DNA of 64,000 nucleotides from JACVRM01 sp036824245 (GTDB lineage: Bacteria; Actinomycetota; Thermoleophilia; Gaiellales; Gaiellaceae): assembly GCA_036824245.1 (NCBI GenBank), contig DAITAO010000005.1, forward strand, positions 11,992 to 75,991, given 5' to 3'. Each line of letters begins with the position of its first letter. Position 1 is the stretch's first letter. A model generated the notes under the pieces. The model searched no databases, was not told the origin of the DNA, and was given only the letters and a program-made list of their open reading frames with translations. Shown one piece after another: positions 1-11,136 of the stretch. The translations under genes were made by a program, and so were the position numbers.

Positions 1-217
1 CGCGCTCGAGCTCGGACGGCTCCAGGCCGGCGATCGTGGCGGCATCGAGCGTCCCCAGCCGGCGCTGAATCTCGAGCGGGCCCATGAACGCCTTCGTCAT
101 GGGCACCTGCTGATCGAGCACGAAGCCGATGAGCAACGCGAGGGGCTCGTGCGCGAGCAGCGCGTCGGCTTCGTCGTTGCCGGTGAAATAGAGCCGATCG
201 ACCGGCTTCGTCGCCAT
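1..217 (-). CDS. HhH-GPD family base-excision DNA glycosylase (partial)
   Basis: Only the first 72 codons are present; the gene runs off the left edge of the window. The visible N-terminus begins MATKPVDRLYFTGNDEADAL and continues into FVLDQQVPMTKAF. The latter is the helix that in HhH-GPD glycosylases precedes the helix-hairpin-helix, here with the QQ-VPM pattern of the small actinobacterial branch of this superfamily. Members remove damaged or mismatched bases; the substrate of this branch is not established. The helix-hairpin-helix and catalytic Asp lie outside the window. Start ATG (217-215) is 7 nt after a TAGCAT hexamer, so the message is probably leaderless. It follows the Nudix gene on the same strand by 10 bases. 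Confidence 0.8.
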   Translation of the reverse strand, partial: MATKPVDRLYFTGNDEADALLAHEPLALLIGFVLDQQVPMTKAFMGPLEIQRRLGTLDAATIAGLEPSELER

Positions 218-224
218 GGGGTCG

Positions 225-230
225 ATGCTA
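225..230 (-). promoter_or_regulatory. -10 hexamer TAGCAT, leaderless type
   Basis: TAGCAT on the minus strand, 7 nt before the ATG of the HhH-GPD gene. Its first three bases are the TAG stop codon of the Nudix gene, so the upstream gene's end doubles as the next promoter. Confidence 0.55.
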
Positions 231-680
231 CCGCTCGGCACTGGAGCGGCTCGGGCCCACCAGCCGGGCCAGCAGCGCATCCCCACGCTTGAAGAGCCGC
301 AGGTCGGGTTGGAGCTCGAGCCACCGGCAGCGGAAGACCAGGCCGGCGTCGCCCCCGCGCCCGGTCACGACGTGTTCCCATTCGTCAGGCGTCTCGTGCT
401 CCACCTGGACGTGGAATGCGTGGTTCGCGTAGCGGGAGCGGCCGAAAGTGCGATCGAAGTCATCTGGGCCGGCCAGCAGGCGCACGATGCGTGCGCCCCT
501 CAGCCCTGTCTCCTCCTCGAGCTCACGTGACAGGCCGGCCTCGGGATGCTCGCCGCGGTCGAGGCGGCCGGCGGGCAGCTGGACGCCCATGCCCGGGTGC
601 CGAGGGTCATCGAACACGAGCAGCTCTCGGCGGCCGGCGTTCTCGCGCGTTACGTACGCGACCACTCGCCTCCTCCTCAC
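228..680 (-). CDS. Nudix hydrolase
   Basis: 150 residues. A complete Nudix box is visible around residues 38-60: G-x5-E-x7-RELEEETGL, which supplies the metal-binding glutamates. Nudix enzymes hydrolyse a nucleoside diphosphate linked to another moiety; the C-terminal half gives no clear substrate signature. The start overlaps the end of the DUF1028 gene by 4 bases (677-680), so the two are translationally coupled and transcribed from the leaderless promoter before DUF1028. Pairing with a DNA glycosylase downstream would fit a nucleotide-sanitising role, but that is inference. Confidence 0.88.
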   Translation of the reverse strand: MRRRRVVAYVTRENAGRRELLVFDDPRHPGMGVQLPAGRLDRGEHPEAGLSRELEEETGLRGARIVRLLAGPDDFDRTFGRSRYANHAFHVQVEHETPDEWEHVVTGRGGDAGLVFRCRWLELQPDLRLFKRGDALLARLVGPSRSSAER

Positions 681-1522
681 TCGGGATCAGGCGGCGGGGT
701 GTCCACGAGGATCTGCCAGGCGGACTCCCAGCGCCGGTCGCGCTCGACCAAAGGCGCCAGGAGACCTCGGGCGAGCTCGAGGTCGCCGCCCCGCCACGCC
801 GCGGTGAGCGCGAACCACTCCAGGAGATCCTCCGTGACGCCCGCGGTCAGCGCCCGTTCTGCTTCCTCGGCGGAGATCTCGCCCCGGATGCGGTTGAGCC
901 GACGGTAGCCCTCCGCGAGCGTCACCAGCCGTCGCAGCTCTCCGAGCGGGTCTTCGTGGTCGTCGACGCGCAGGTCGATGACGCGGTCGTCCCACGGCCG
1001 GCCCGACGCCTCGCCCTCTACGACGAGCATCGCCGCCGCCTGCCGGCCCCGGAAGTCGCCTCCGGCCGCCTCGCCTGCGTCGAGCGCTGCCAGCAGACGC
1101 TGTGGCAACGATCCGGCGGCTCCCTGGAACGTCTCGGCCATCGCGGGCCAGACGTCCGTGCTCCTCATCATGTTCGCCTCGACGGTGAGGCCCTCGCGCA
1201 CGAGGTGTCCGCACTCGGGGATACAGCGGTCGCCGGTGTGTGCGGCGGCGCGGCCCTGCGCATCGACCATGGCGACCTGGCGCGCTGCGCTCTGCGCGTC
1301 GGCGGTGACGAGGCCCGCGAGCGTCTCGTCGGGCGAGCGGCCGGCGGCCAGCAGCTCGAGACCCAGTGGCCCATAGCTGCGCTCGCTGAAGGCCTGCGTC
1401 GCGACCGCGCCCACGCCCGCCCGTGCCCACGGCACGGTCATGCCGACGGCGAACGCGCGGGTCTGGACAGCCACGCCGAGCTCACCGGTCTGCGGATCGC
1501 GAGCGACGATCGAGTACGTCAC
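677..1522 (-). CDS. DUF1028 family protein (Ntn-hydrolase-like)
   Basis: 281 residues. The N-terminus MTYSIVARDPQTGELGVAVQ and the following QAFSERSYGPLGLELLAAG are typical of DUF1028, a family with the Ntn-hydrolase fold. Family members often carry a C-terminal peptidoglycan-binding or TPR-like extension, and residues about 200-275 here look like a short helical repeat. The reaction is unknown. The GTG start (1522-1520) is placed by a TACGAT hexamer 7 nt upstream with no Shine-Dalgarno. It heads a two- or three-gene operon with the Nudix and HhH-GPD genes. Confidence 0.88.
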   Translation of the reverse strand: MTYSIVARDPQTGELGVAVQTRAFAVGMTVPWARAGVGAVATQAFSERSYGPLGLELLAAGRSPDETLAGLVTADAQSAARQVAMVDAQGRAAAHTGDRCIPECGHLVREGLTVEANMMRSTDVWPAMAETFQGAAGSLPQRLLAALDAGEAAGGDFRGRQAAAMLVVEGEASGRPWDDRVIDLRVDDHEDPLGELRRLVTLAEGYRRLNRIRGEISAEEAERALTAGVTEDLLEWFALTAAWRGGDLELARGLLAPLVERDRRWESAWQILVDTPPPDPE

Positions 1523-1529
1523 GGCGCCG

Positions 1530-1535
1530 ATCGTA
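1530..1535 (-). promoter_or_regulatory. -10 hexamer TACGAT, leaderless type
   Basis: TACGAT on the minus strand, 7 nt before the GTG start of the DUF1028 gene, with no ribosome-binding site between. The dispersed repeat at 1571-1654 lies just upstream. Confidence 0.55.
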
Positions 1536-1570
1536 GACGCGCCGGACCGGCTCCCCGCGAATGTGCCAAC

Positions 1571-1654
1571 TCTGTAACAACGCCTCTAACCAGGGACAGT
1601 CCCTTGACAGTGTCTGCCGGGGACGTGGCGTTCGTGCCGAGAGTGTGCCGTTGT
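1571..1654 (+). repeat. Dispersed palindromic repeat, copy A
   Basis: Intergenic element with three parts. First TCTGTAACAA (from 1571). Then a perfect palindromic block AGGGACAGTCCCT (1592-1604). Then, 21 nt later, a block starting TGGCGTTCGTGCCGAGAGTG (1626) and ending TGCCGTTGT (1654). The same order and spacing recur at 48046-48134, where the last block differs mainly by single substitutions. It sits between two minus-strand genes. A role as a mobile REP-like unit or as structured RNA is inference. Confidence 0.6.
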
Positions 1655-1683
1655 TCGAGAGGGGAACCGTCCGCCGGCGGGAT

Positions 1684-2816
1684 CTACGCCTGCAGGGGGT
1701 CAAGGGCGAGCCGGGCCTCGGTTCCCAGGAACCTGCCGAGGCGCGCTGCCTCGCGCTCGAGCTCGCGCTTCTGCCCTGCGGTCAGCTTGACGAAGGGCTC
1801 CACACGCACCTCGAGCTGGTCGCCTTGCTCGAGCGGCTCCCACATGCCCGCGACCACGCCGTCGATGAGCAGCGTCCAATGCCCTGCCGCGACCTCGAAG
1901 CGCCCGCGCGGGTGCGCGCGCAGACGCGTCGCAACCGTCTTCGGGACCACGCTCTGCCGTGGGTAACAGCCGAGCACGTAGCAGTCGTAGCGCGCGAGGA
2001 GGCGAATGGAGCTCTGCGCGTCGGGCAGCTCCGCGTCTCCTGCGAGCAGCAGGGCCCGCCGTCTGCCAATACGTACCTCCACGACCTCATCCGTCAGCGC
2101 GTGGGCGGCGGCCTCGACCAGCTCGCGGTCGACGCCGAGCCAGCGGGAGATGTCACCCGGCTGCGCCGGCCCGTACGTGCGCAGGGATCGGCGGAGGATC
2201 TCGGCCAGCGCCTCATCCGGATCGTGCTCGCGCCAGCCGCCGATCCACTGTCCGCACGCACGAACGTCGCCCGCCCGCCCTCGGGAGGGCCGTGCAGCAG
2301 CAGACCGCTGTATGCAGCCGGGCCAAGCAGCTCACCCCATTGCGCGCCCACGCGCTCCCGAGCCCAGGAGCCGACTCGCCCGGAGACCTCGTCGGCGAGC
2401 TTCGCGCGCGTGAGCCGGCGGCCGTCGAGCGCGTCGCCGACCGCTGCCACGATCGCGTCCACCCGCTTGGGCGTCAACCCGTGCCGGTCGCGCCACTCGC
2501 GGGAGTGCCAGTAGGGGCGCGGACCTCGTAATGCGACGGTCCAGAGCGGCAGCTCGTCCGCGGGGAGCACGTGGATGGTGCCGCGGTGCGCCCACACCCG
2601 GACTACCCGCCGATGCTTCCAGAGCTCCGCGCGCACGTCCTCCTTAGTGACGCCGTCGACTCGCATGGCGATGGCAATCTCGGCAGCGCCGGCCGCCTGC
2701 GCCTGCACCCCGCACACGGCGCGTACGCCCTCCACGACGGAGCCTGCGCGGTCGATCAGGCAGCTGCGCGCGACACGCCGGGCGTGCACCTGCTCCCACG
2801 TGAGCGTGCGCGTCAG
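1684..2816 (-). pseudogene. Winged-helix DNA-binding protein (HTH_42 type), frameshifted
   Basis: Two reading frames together give one complete protein of about 375 residues, of the winged-helix family related to YcaQ/AlkZ-type DNA glycosylases. Frame one starts near LTWEQVHARRVARSCLIDR and runs to GRATFVRA at about 2255. Frame two resumes at GQWIGGWREHDPDEALAEIL and continues through PGDISRWLGV and IRLLARYDCYVLG to the stop at 1684. Restoring one C near 2250/2251 would give the usual FVRADQW join, so a single-base deletion is the simplest explanation: a sequencing error or recent inactivation. The start is unclear. A CTG overlapping the upstream stop (2814-2816) is the only codon at the right place; the next in-frame option is a GTG a few codons later. 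Confidence 0.75.
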
Positions 2817-3385
2817 GGCTCGCGCGAGAGGGCGTCCGCCACGATCGCGAGGTTCTCGCGCCAGATGTCCTCGGGCAGAGGCGGCAGGATGTCGTCCCAG
2901 ATGGCCGCGAAGCTCCCGATCAGCTGCGGGATGCGCGCCGGGCGCGCCATGAACCACCAGTGCAGGTGCTCGCTGCCGTCGCCCCAGCGGCAGACGTGGA
3001 CGCGCCCTATGTCGCCGACCGCGCGGATTGCCCGCTCGATGCGCGCGAGCAGCACGCCGAGCTCCGCTGCCAGGTCGTCGGGCAGATCGCCCGGCTCGCC
3101 GTAGTGCGCGCGCGGCTCGAGCATGACTATCGCCGGGAGCCCGGAGGGGCCCAGGCCGTACACGCGCCAGCGCTCGTTCGTCCAGAGGTACCGCTCGTCG
3201 TCGGCCGCACAGCGGCCGCAGCCGACCCCGCCCTCGCCGTGTCGCGGCTCCTCGCGGGCGACGGGCGGCTGCAACGCGCGTGGCCGCATCTCGCCGTCGA
3301 ACGGGAACGTCTCCCACTCGTGGACGGGCGGCATGCGAAGCTCGTCCGACACGCGCGCGTGAAGCTGTTCCGGGGTCTCGGGCAC
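2813..3385 (-). CDS. HIT-like superfamily protein
   Basis: 190 residues. A CGRC pair near residue 60 and a HLHWWF segment (histidines two apart, followed by hydrophobics) near residue 145 match the HIT/GalT-like fold, in which such histidines bind and cleave nucleotide phosphates. The exact family and substrate are not recognised. The GTG start has a TAGCAT hexamer 8 nt upstream. It is divergent from another HIT protein at 3412, and the two promoters overlap on opposite strands. It is followed on the same strand by the frameshifted winged-helix gene. Confidence 0.7.
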   Translation of the reverse strand: MPETPEQLHARVSDELRMPPVHEWETFPFDGEMRPRALQPPVAREEPRHGEGGVGCGRCAADDERYLWTNERWRVYGLGPSGLPAIVMLEPRAHYGEPGDLPDDLAAELGVLLARIERAIRAVGDIGRVHVCRWGDGSEHLHWWFMARPARIPQLIGSFAAIWDDILPPLPEDIWRENLAIVADALSREP

Positions 3386-3393
3386 GATCGCCG

Positions 3394-3399
3394 ATGCTA
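3394..3399 (-). promoter_or_regulatory. -10 hexamer TAGCAT, divergent leaderless promoter
   Basis: TAGCAT on the minus strand, 8 nt before the GTG of the HIT-like gene. It overlaps the plus-strand TAACGT at 3398-3403, so the two divergent promoters share bases and cannot easily be used at the same time. Confidence 0.5.
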
Positions 3400-3403
3400 A
3401 CGT
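3398..3403 (+). promoter_or_regulatory. -10 hexamer TAACGT, divergent leaderless promoter
   Basis: TAACGT, 8 nt before the in-frame GTG at 3412 of the HIT hydrolase gene. It overlaps the opposing TAGCAT for the minus-strand HIT-like gene. Confidence 0.45.
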
Positions 3404-3411
3404 CGCGCGCG

Positions 3412-3873
3412 GTGGAGTGGCCCGCGTCCTTCTACGAGCTCCGGCGCGGTGAGGGGTGTCCGATGTGCGCCGAGGGCCGCCCCGACGAGACGCCCTGGGG
3501 CGCGCGCATCTGCACCGGCAAGGTGTCGGACGCCTACCTGCAGCGCGCCGACATCCAGCGGGGCTACACGATCATCATCTGGCGCGGCCGTCACGTCGCC
3601 GAGCCGACCGAGCTGACCGCCGACGAAGCGGCCGGCTACTGGCTCGAGGTGCTCCGGGTCGGCCGTGCGCTCGAGGAGCACCTCGGCCCCGTGAAGATGA
3701 ACTACGACGTCCTCGGTAACTCGCTGCCGCACCTGCACACGCATGTGATCCCGCGCTACGCCGACGACCCCAGGCCGGGCTGGCCGTTTCCCTTCCCGGA
3801 CGGAGAGCGCCCGCAAATCGGCGAGGAGTCCTTCCGAGCGGATGTGGCAGCGCTCCGAGCGCTGCTCGCGTGA
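3412..3873 (+). CDS. HIT family hydrolase
   Basis: About 153 residues from the GTG at 3412 (an in-frame ATG at 3394 would add six). The HIT motif HLHTHVIPR is near residue 108; the central histidine of H-x-H-x-H is the nucleotidylated nucleophile. A CPMC pair lies near the N-terminus, as in many bacterial HIT proteins, where it helps bind zinc. Likely reaction: cleavage of dinucleoside polyphosphates or aminoacyl/adenylyl conjugates. The GTG is preferred because a TAACGT hexamer lies 8 nt upstream and no ribosome-binding site is present; with the ATG start that hexamer would be inside the gene. Divergent from a second HIT-fold gene. Confidence 0.88.
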   Translation: MEWPASFYELRRGEGCPMCAEGRPDETPWGARICTGKVSDAYLQRADIQRGYTIIIWRGRHVAEPTELTADEAAGYWLEVLRVGRALEEHLGPVKMNYDVLGNSLPHLHTHVIPRYADDPRPGWPFPFPDGERPQIGEESFRADVAALRALLA

Positions 3874-3881
3874 CGGCGGAG

Positions 3882-3895
3882 CGAACACCTGTTCG
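3882..3895. promoter_or_regulatory. LexA/SOS-box-like operator upstream of lhr
   Basis: CGAACACCTGTTCG is a 14-bp inverted repeat (CGAAC-N4-GTTCG). It matches the Gram-positive/actinobacterial LexA half-sites, with one spacer base off the strict consensus. It ends 16 nt before the TAGGCT hexamer of lhr, so it covers the -35 region where a repressor would block RNA polymerase. Damage-induced expression of lhr is known in mycobacteria, which supports the reading. Confidence 0.6.
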
Positions 3896-3911
3896 TGTAG
3901 GCTCCGACTAC

Positions 3912-3917
3912 TAGGCT
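3912..3917 (+). promoter_or_regulatory. -10 hexamer TAGGCT of lhr
   Basis: TAGGCT, 6 nt before the GTG start of lhr. A second TAGGCT lies at 3898-3903. A short inverted repeat, GGCTCC/GGAGCC, surrounds the region. Confidence 0.5.
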
Positions 3918-3923
3918 GGAGCC

Positions 3924-8230
<4,307 letters not shown>

Positions 8231-8234
<4 letters not shown>

Positions 8235-8704
8235 CGGACGACGACGCCCGCGCGTTCGCGCGCGTCCAGGACGCCACGTACGAACGCGCAGGAGCATCGC
8301 TCCGGGGATCGTGGCCACGCGAGCAGGCGATGGATGCCGGCGCGATGGCTGCGTTCCTCGATGCGAAGCACTACTGCGTGCTGGCCACCGCGCGTCCCAA
8401 CGGCCGTCCGCAGGCGCGCCCGGTCGGCTTCACGGTGTTCGCTGGGTCGTTCTGGATCGCGACGGTCGGCGGACAGCGGCTCGAGAACCTGCGCACGACT
8501 CCATATGCGTCGCTGGTCGTGATGGAGGGCGAGCACGGTGACCATCGCATGGTGCTTGCGGAGGGATCGGTTGTCGTGCAGAACGCCATGCCGGACGCCC
8601 TCGAAGGCGTCTGGATCGAGCGTCATGGACGGAGCCCGGACTGGGCGGTCGCCTTCGTTGCCCTCAGCCCCGAGCGCGTCTTCTCTTACGACGCGAGCAT
8701 GTAG
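8231..8704 (+). CDS. Pyridoxamine 5'-phosphate oxidase-fold protein
   Basis: 157 residues with the split-barrel flavin/F420-binding fold: CVLATARPNGRPQARPVGF (residues about 54-72), then WIATVGGQRLENLRTTPYAS, typical of small actinobacterial PNPOx-like proteins that use FMN or F420 to reduce or oxidise small substrates. The substrate cannot be told. The GTG start overlaps the lhr stop as GTGA, so it is translationally coupled to lhr. The pairing with a helicase may only reflect shared transcription. Confidence 0.85.
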
Positions 8705-8726
8705 CCGCCGACGGCAAGCCATCCAA

Positions 8727-8757
8727 TCGCATATATGCTATAATAGCATTCATGCGA
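8727..8757. promoter_or_regulatory. AT-rich palindrome containing TATAAT
   Basis: A 31-bp inverted repeat with TCGCAT and ATGCGA ends and an inner ATGCTA/TAGCAT. It is markedly AT-rich against its surroundings. A perfect TATAAT (8739-8744) sits at its centre, in the correct position for a promoter of the membrane-protein gene, whose RBS follows at 8761. No -35 is visible. A repressor binding here would cover the -10, so this looks like an operator-promoter. Binding is inferred. Confidence 0.6.
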
Positions 8758-8772
8758 TAGAGGAGGTTTGCG

Positions 8773-9294
8773 GTGTATCCACTCTCCGTCAGCTTCTTTG
8801 ACTACTTCGTCCAGCAGGGGTTCCTCGGAGGACTCTTCCGCTTCGTCAGTTTGGCTGTCGTCTACGCGTGCGTCTCGGTCGGGCTGCTCGCTCTCATCCG
8901 CCGGCAGCAGTGGAGCCCGCGCGGCACGGTTGCGTCGCTAGTCGCGTCGACCGTGGCGCTCGGTCTCTTTGCGGCAGCCGTTGTCCTGTTCCACGGAGCG
9001 GCGCTCTACTTCCGCTCTGTACCGCACGGGTCAGGTAGCCAACGGCACGGCGAGGGCTACGACCGCTTCGTGTCGACAGCAGGCCTTGCGCTTCTCGCTG
9101 TGTACGTCGGCGCATTGGTCGCCGCTGCACTCATCGGGTACGCCCTGGGACGGCTGGTGGCAGCCGAGGGACGAGTCGCCGCTGCGATTGCGGTCGCCGC
9201 GCTCGGGTCGTTCATGGTGATGACCTTTCCGCTCGTCGAGTTCGGGAACGCGTGCGACGTCGGAAGGGCGTTCGTGCTCGACTCGAACTGCTGA
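8773..9294 (+). CDS. Small four-helix membrane protein, unknown function
   Basis: 173 residues. Four hydrophobic segments are visible: about 22-42, 51-73, 98-122 and 128-150. There is a short periplasmic or loop stretch HGSGSQRHGEGYDRF, and two cysteines near the C-terminus. No family is recognised. The GTG start is set by a strong AGGAGG (8761-8766) with 6-nt spacing; this gene, unlike most in the window, uses a classical ribosome-binding site. It is transcribed from the palindromic TATAAT promoter and is convergent with the YbaK gene. Confidence 0.75.
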   Translation: MYPLSVSFFDYFVQQGFLGGLFRFVSLAVVYACVSVGLLALIRRQQWSPRGTVASLVASTVALGLFAAAVVLFHGAALYFRSVPHGSGSQRHGEGYDRFVSTAGLALLAVYVGALVAAALIGYALGRLVAAEGRVAAAIAVAALGSFMVMTFPLVEFGNACDVGRAFVLDSNC

Positions 9295-9322
9295 CTCTCG
9301 TTCGGCCGGGAACCGGCGCGGC

Positions 9323-9790
9323 TCACTCTTCGCAGAGGTCGACGATCTCTGCGTCGGAGAGTCGGCGTAGGTCGGCGGTCGAGATACGAACCGACTGTTC
9401 GTGCGTTCCCGCCTCGAGTACCAGCGAGTCGCGCTCGGCGAGCCGCCGGTCGAGGAGGACGCGGTCACGCCGCTCCCCTCCGAAGGGAGGCACCGCGCCA
9501 AGCTCGAACTCCGGGTAGGCCCGCTCCAGGTCGTCCTCGGTCAGGAGGTGGGTGCGCTTGCCTCCGCCGAGTAGCTCGCGCACCTTGTGGAGGTCGATCC
9601 GCTCGGACCCGGGCACGACCGCACGGACGAAGCCCTCCGGGGCTGTCAGGACGAGCGTCTTCGCGACCTCGCCGGGATCAACGCCCAGCGCCTGTGCTTC
9701 GGCGCCGGCCGACTCGGTGCGTGCGTGAGGGAGCAGCTCGTAACGAACGTCCTCCGTATCCAGGATGTTCGTGAGCGGTGATCCAGCCAT
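9323..9790 (-). CDS. YbaK/EbsC-type aminoacyl-tRNA deacylase
   Basis: 155 residues. The YbaK/prolyl-tRNA editing fold is recognisable from EVAKTLVLTAPEGFVRAVVPG with a lysine after the first strand, RIDLHKVRELLGGGKRTHLLTEDDLE, and the GAVPPFGG segment. Family members hydrolyse mischarged tRNAs (for example Cys-tRNA-Pro), keeping translation accurate. ATG start preceded by GAGGAG. Convergent with the membrane protein gene; the 28-nt gap contains a GCCGG-AA-CCGGC hairpin that could terminate both. Confidence 0.9.
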   Translation of the reverse strand: MAGSPLTNILDTEDVRYELLPHARTESAGAEAQALGVDPGEVAKTLVLTAPEGFVRAVVPGSERIDLHKVRELLGGGKRTHLLTEDDLERAYPEFELGAVPPFGGERRDRVLLDRRLAERDSLVLEAGTHEQSVRISTADLRRLSDAEIVDLCEE

Positions 9791-9832
9791 TGCTCCTCAG
9801 CGCAGATGATGGCAGGCCGGCGTCGGGGCCGC

Positions 9833-10255
9833 TCACGCGAGGCGACCGAGCAGCAGCCCGAAAAGCGCGTGGCGGACGGTCGCCTGGCCGAAGGCGCGCG
9901 GGTTGAGCAGCAACTGCGGGACGCCGTGCTCGCCACGAGCAGGGTGGTAGCGGTCGACAAACCAGCCGAGCGGCCAGAAAGCGATGTGCTCGCCAAGCGC
10001 CGCCGACAGCGCCAGCGGACGCGCCGGCAAGCCGGAGCGGCGGCGCAGCTCGTGGAAGCCGAGGCCGAACGCCGCACCGTTCAAGGCGTGCAACATGAAG
10101 CCCACCGCCCGCCACCGGCGCCGCGTAAAAGCCTTGCCGAGCAAGGCGACGTCGGAGTAGTCGCAGCGGAACAGCCGCTGGTCGAGAGGCTCGAGGAGCC
10201 CCCACACGGTGGCCGCTGCCGCGCCCGCCGCAGCCGACCGGAGGTAGCCGGGCAT
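9833..10255 (-). CDS. Hypothetical membrane-associated protein
   Basis: 140 residues. There are hydrophobic stretches at the N-terminus (about 6-20), middle (about 52-66, LHALNGAAFGLGF) and C-terminus (ALFGLLLGRLA), with several conserved-looking aromatic/histidine positions (GEHIAFWPLGWFVDRYHPAR). It resembles small DUF-type inner-membrane proteins, but I do not recognise the family. Divergent from the nei gene with only 26 bp between starts. Confidence 0.65.
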   Translation of the reverse strand: MPGYLRSAAAGAAAATVWGLLEPLDQRLFRCDYSDVALLGKAFTRRRWRAVGFMLHALNGAAFGLGFHELRRRSGLPARPLALSAALGEHIAFWPLGWFVDRYHPARGEHGVPQLLLNPRAFGQATVRHALFGLLLGRLA

Positions 10256-10281
10256 GCATTGGAGGTTGACAGAATCGAGGC

Positions 10282-11082
10282 ATGCCCGAAGGTGACAGCC
10301 TGCACCGGGCCGCGCGGCGCCTGCAGGCCCTGGTCGGCGAGCGCGTTGAGGCGGCAGCCCCGAACCCACGCGGCCGGGCGACCGGCGTCGCGGAGCAAGT
10401 ACACGGCAGGCGGCTGGAGCAAGTCGAAGCGGTGGGCAAGAACCTGCTGCTGCGGTTCGAGGGCGGCGTCGTCGTGAGGAGCCACCTGCGCATGTCCGGG
10501 CGCTGGACGGTCCGCCCGGCCGACGCCCCAGTGCGCGGGCGGCCCTGGCTCATCTTGCGTGGCGAACGCGCGCAGGCGCTTCTCTACGGCGGCCGCGTGC
10601 TGCAGCTGCACGAGCGTACGGTGCAGAGGCTGGGGCCCGACATCCTGGCAGCCGATCCGGAGTTCGACCGCATGGTCGCCAACCTGCGCGCCGAGCATCC
10701 GAGCCGGGCAGTGGGCGACGCACTGCTCGACCAGCGGCTGGTGGCAGGCATCGGAAACATGTGGAAGGCCGAGTGCCTGTGGTCCGTCGGACTCTCACCG
10801 TGGCGGCCGCTCGGCGACGTCTCCGACGAGGAGCTGCAGAAAGTGCTGGGGGAGGCGGCGCGATTGATGCGCCTCTCCGTCGACGGGCTCCGCGAGCCTA
10901 CGAGCATCTCCGGCCGGACCGGCCAGCCGTGCCCGCGCTGCCGGACGCGCATCCGCTCGCGGGGCCAGGGCGACGACAACCGAACTGCCTACTGGTGCCC
11001 GACCTGCCAGCTCGACCCCGAGCCGAAGCCCGTCCCCGCAGGACACCTCCAAGGGACAGCCCCGCGGACTGGTCCCCGCTAG
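10282..11082 (+). CDS. nei: Fpg/Nei family DNA glycosylase (endonuclease VIII-like)
   Basis: 266 residues. Mature N-terminus PEGDSLHRAARRL: the proline is the Schiff-base nucleophile and the following Glu assists; PEGD rather than PELP points to the Nei branch. The helix-two-turn-helix with VAGIGNMWKAECL is near residue 158. The C-terminal zinc finger has CPRCRTRI (about 214-221) and CPTC (about 237-240). It removes oxidised pyrimidines and nicks the abasic site. The last roughly 16 residues (GHLQGTAPRTGPR end) and the stop codon lie in a repeat-like hairpin region (11050-11090), so the tail may be acquired. A weak CAGAAT hexamer is 6 nt before ATG. Confidence 0.9.
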   Translation: MPEGDSLHRAARRLQALVGERVEAAAPNPRGRATGVAEQVHGRRLEQVEAVGKNLLLRFEGGVVVRSHLRMSGRWTVRPADAPVRGRPWLILRGERAQALLYGGRVLQLHERTVQRLGPDILAADPEFDRMVANLRAEHPSRAVGDALLDQRLVAGIGNMWKAECLWSVGLSPWRPLGDVSDEELQKVLGEAARLMRLSVDGLREPTSISGRTGQPCPRCRTRIRSRGQGDDNRTAYWCPTCQLDPEPKPVPAGHLQGTAPRTGPR

Positions 11083-11090
11083 CCGCGGGG
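11060..11090. repeat. REP-like hairpin across the nei stop codon
   Basis: CCCCGCGG (11060-11067) pairs with CCGCGGGG (11083-11090). The loop contains ACTGGTCCCC, and AAGGGACAG lies just before it. The stop codon of nei (11080-11082) is inside. It resembles the GGGACAG-type palindromes at 1592 and 48073. Confidence 0.5.
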
Positions 11091-11136
11091 GTCCGGCCAA
11101 CAGCAGGTCCTCGACGCGCTGCGTCTTGGCTGTTCC

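Noticed and set aside
1625..1660. A short peptide [MV]AFVxxVCRC as an annotated gene
   Set aside because: Only two copies, no stop at a consistent place and no ribosome-binding site; kept as a repeat observation instead.
10266..10271. TTGACA as the -35 box of nei
   Set aside because: It ends only 10 nt before the start codon, so no -10 can follow at the normal distance.
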